Assembly: GCA_001897475.1 (NCBI GenBank) | Contig: MKSY01000010.1 | Span: 51,283-115,282, forward strand | Direction of reading: 5' to 3' | DNA: 64,000 bases | Origin: Alphaproteobacteria bacterium 43-37 | GTDB lineage: Bacteria; Pseudomonadota; Alphaproteobacteria; 43-37 | Shown here: positions 62,942-64,000 of the stretch, one piece after another | Layout: each line of letters opens with the position of its first letter | Position numbering within the stretch: the stretch's first letter is position 1 | Program-made: the position numbers and the translations under genes | Notes under the pieces: generated by a model | What the model saw: the letters and a program-made list of their open reading frames with translations, nothing else | Told to the model about the DNA's origin: nothing | The model's database searches: none

Positions 62942-64000
62942 ATGAATTATGAAGCTTTCTTTAATGCCGCCTTGGTGCAACTTAAATCTGAGGGAAAATA
63001 TCGAGTTTTTGCAGATTTAGAGAGATGTGTAGGCAAGTTCCCCTTTGCAAACATGTATTTTGATGGGGATAAGTTCCCTATTGTCTCGTGGTGCAGTAAT
63101 GATTACTTAGGCATGGGCCAGCACCCCAAAATTCTCAGTGCTATGCATGAAGCTTTGGACAAAATGGGCGCTGGAGCAGGTGGCACTCGCAATATTGGTG
63201 GGACAAATCATTACCATGTTATGCTAGAAGGGCTCTTGGGAAAGCTGCATCAAAAAGAAAGTGCGTTATTGTTTTCGTCGGCTTATGTGGCCAATGAGGC
63301 GGCCCTTTCGACGTTAGCAAGTCGCTTGCCAAATTGTATGGTAATTTCTGATGAAAATAACCATGCGTCTATTATCCACGGTGTGCGAAGTAGCCGTTCA
63401 GACAAGGTAATTTTTCGCCATAATGATCTTGAGCACTTGGAGCAAATCCTACAGCAAGCGGACCCAGCAAGGCCAAAGCTTATAGTGTTTCAGTCTATTT
63501 ATTCAATGGATGGAGATTTTGCTCCTATTCGTGAAATCTGTGATCTGGCGGATCAGTATGGTGCTTTGACATATATTGATGAAGTCCATGCTGTTGGTTT
63601 ATATGGAGAAAGCGGTGCAGGTATTTCTCAAATGCAAGGTTTGGCCCATCGCCCAACTATTGTTGAGGGCACTTTTGGCAAGGCCTATGGTTTGATGGGT
63701 GGGTATATCGCTGGGCCAACAAATATTATTGATTTTATCCGCAGTTTCGCGCCGGGTTTTATTTTTACAACAGCTTTGCCGCCAGCGATTTGCGCAGGGG
63801 CGATAGCGAGCATCCAGCATCTCATGGATAGCGAAGAAGAGCGTACTAAACACCAAGAAAGAGTCACGGCAGTTAAAGATGCTCTTATAAAGGCGGGAAT
63901 CTCTTTCCTCGATACGCCTAGCCATATTGTTCCGATAATTATTGGTGAGGCTCACTTATGCAAGCAAGCGAGCCATCATTTGCTTACCAAACATGGGATA
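62942..64000 (+). CDS. hemA: 5-aminolevulinate synthase, cut by window end
   Basis: The first 353 codons are present and open to the last base; full enzymes have about 400. It condenses glycine and succinyl-CoA, the C4 route to heme used by alphaproteobacteria. Visible signatures: [49 protein letters not shown] and the PLP lysine K247 in GTFGKAYG. With hemE at 11345 it is the second heme gene in the window. It is divergent from xseA. Confidence 0.96.
   Translation, partial: MNYEAFFNAALVQLKSEGKYRVFADLERCVGKFPFANMYFDGDKFPIVSWCSNDYLGMGQHPKILSAMHEALDKMGAGAGGTRNIGGTNHYHVMLEGLLGKLHQKESALLFSSAYVANEAALSTLASRLPNCMVISDENNHASIIHGVRSSRSDKVIFRHNDLEHLEQILQQADPARPKLIVFQSIYSMDGDFAPIREICDLADQYGALTYIDEVHAVGLYGESGAGISQMQGLAHRPTIVEGTFGKAYGLMGGYIAGPTNIIDFIRSFAPGFIFTTALPPAICAGAIASIQHLMDSEEERTKHQERVTAVKDALIKAGISFLDTPSHIVPIIIGEAHLCKQASHHLLTKHGI

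Overview
The window is a gene-dense, AT-rich stretch of an alphaproteobacterial chromosome. Lineage evidence: an NDUFS4-type complex I subunit, split b/b' subunits in the F0 cluster, C4-pathway 5-aminolevulinate synthase (hemA), a MucR/Ros regulator, an alpha-type ftsE-ftsX-ydcF-plsC cluster with a divergent MJ0042 zinc-ribbon gene, and an nfuA-tsaB-rimI-mucR-fur block. Low GC, very short spacers and several exported proteins with no clear family suggest a host-associated or intracellular group such as Holosporales; that placement is inference. I see no IS element, prophage, CRISPR array or rRNA operon.

Layout. 1-3818: a truncated gene for an exported Lys/Ala-rich repeat protein, a DUF192 protein, tRNA-Pro, the NDUFS4-like gene, tRNA-Arg, an orphan exported protein, an orphan terminator and a DsbD-like reductase. 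3820-12358: an unbroken leftward run of suhB, efp, class I aldolase, nrdB, nrdA, the F0 genes and hemE. 12359-12697: a gene-free AT-rich region with DnaA boxes, the best candidate for the chromosomal origin (oriC). 12698-17761: an unbroken rightward run of a porin, fau, a YmdB-type phosphoesterase, rsmG, parA and parB. Two perfect parS sites lie inside the fau and ymdB reading frames. Divergent genes, hemE beside the gap, parS sites within about 3 kb and parAB within about 4 kb make a coherent replication and segregation locus.

17758-34089: rluD, a secreted GNAT-like protein, rpoH, a MarR-type regulator, comM, rne with a roughly 230-nt leader, an M48 protease, a DsbA-like protein, thyX, mrp, an AsmA-like giant and a 3-hydroxyisobutyryl-CoA hydrolase. 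34158-45102: miaA, rsmE, ubiA, then an envelope cluster (pmbA, msbA, DUF374 acyltransferase, waaA, lpxK, an exported Ppx/GppA-like protein, lpxL) that makes and exports Kdo-lipid A. 45099-56802: a leftward block of coaD, gyrA, ssb, serC, ogt, glmM, ftsH, plsC, ydcF, ftsX and ftsE. 56964-64000: zinc-ribbon protein, nfuA, a Bax-like glucosaminidase, tsaB, rimI, mucR, fur, xseA (reverse) and a hemA cut by the window end.

Most points of interest are the origin/parS arrangement, the exported Ppx/GppA-like protein inside the lipid A cluster, the tandem-repeat exported protein at the left edge, a MucR missing its last zinc ligand, and a GyrA with methionine at the quinolone-critical serine position.
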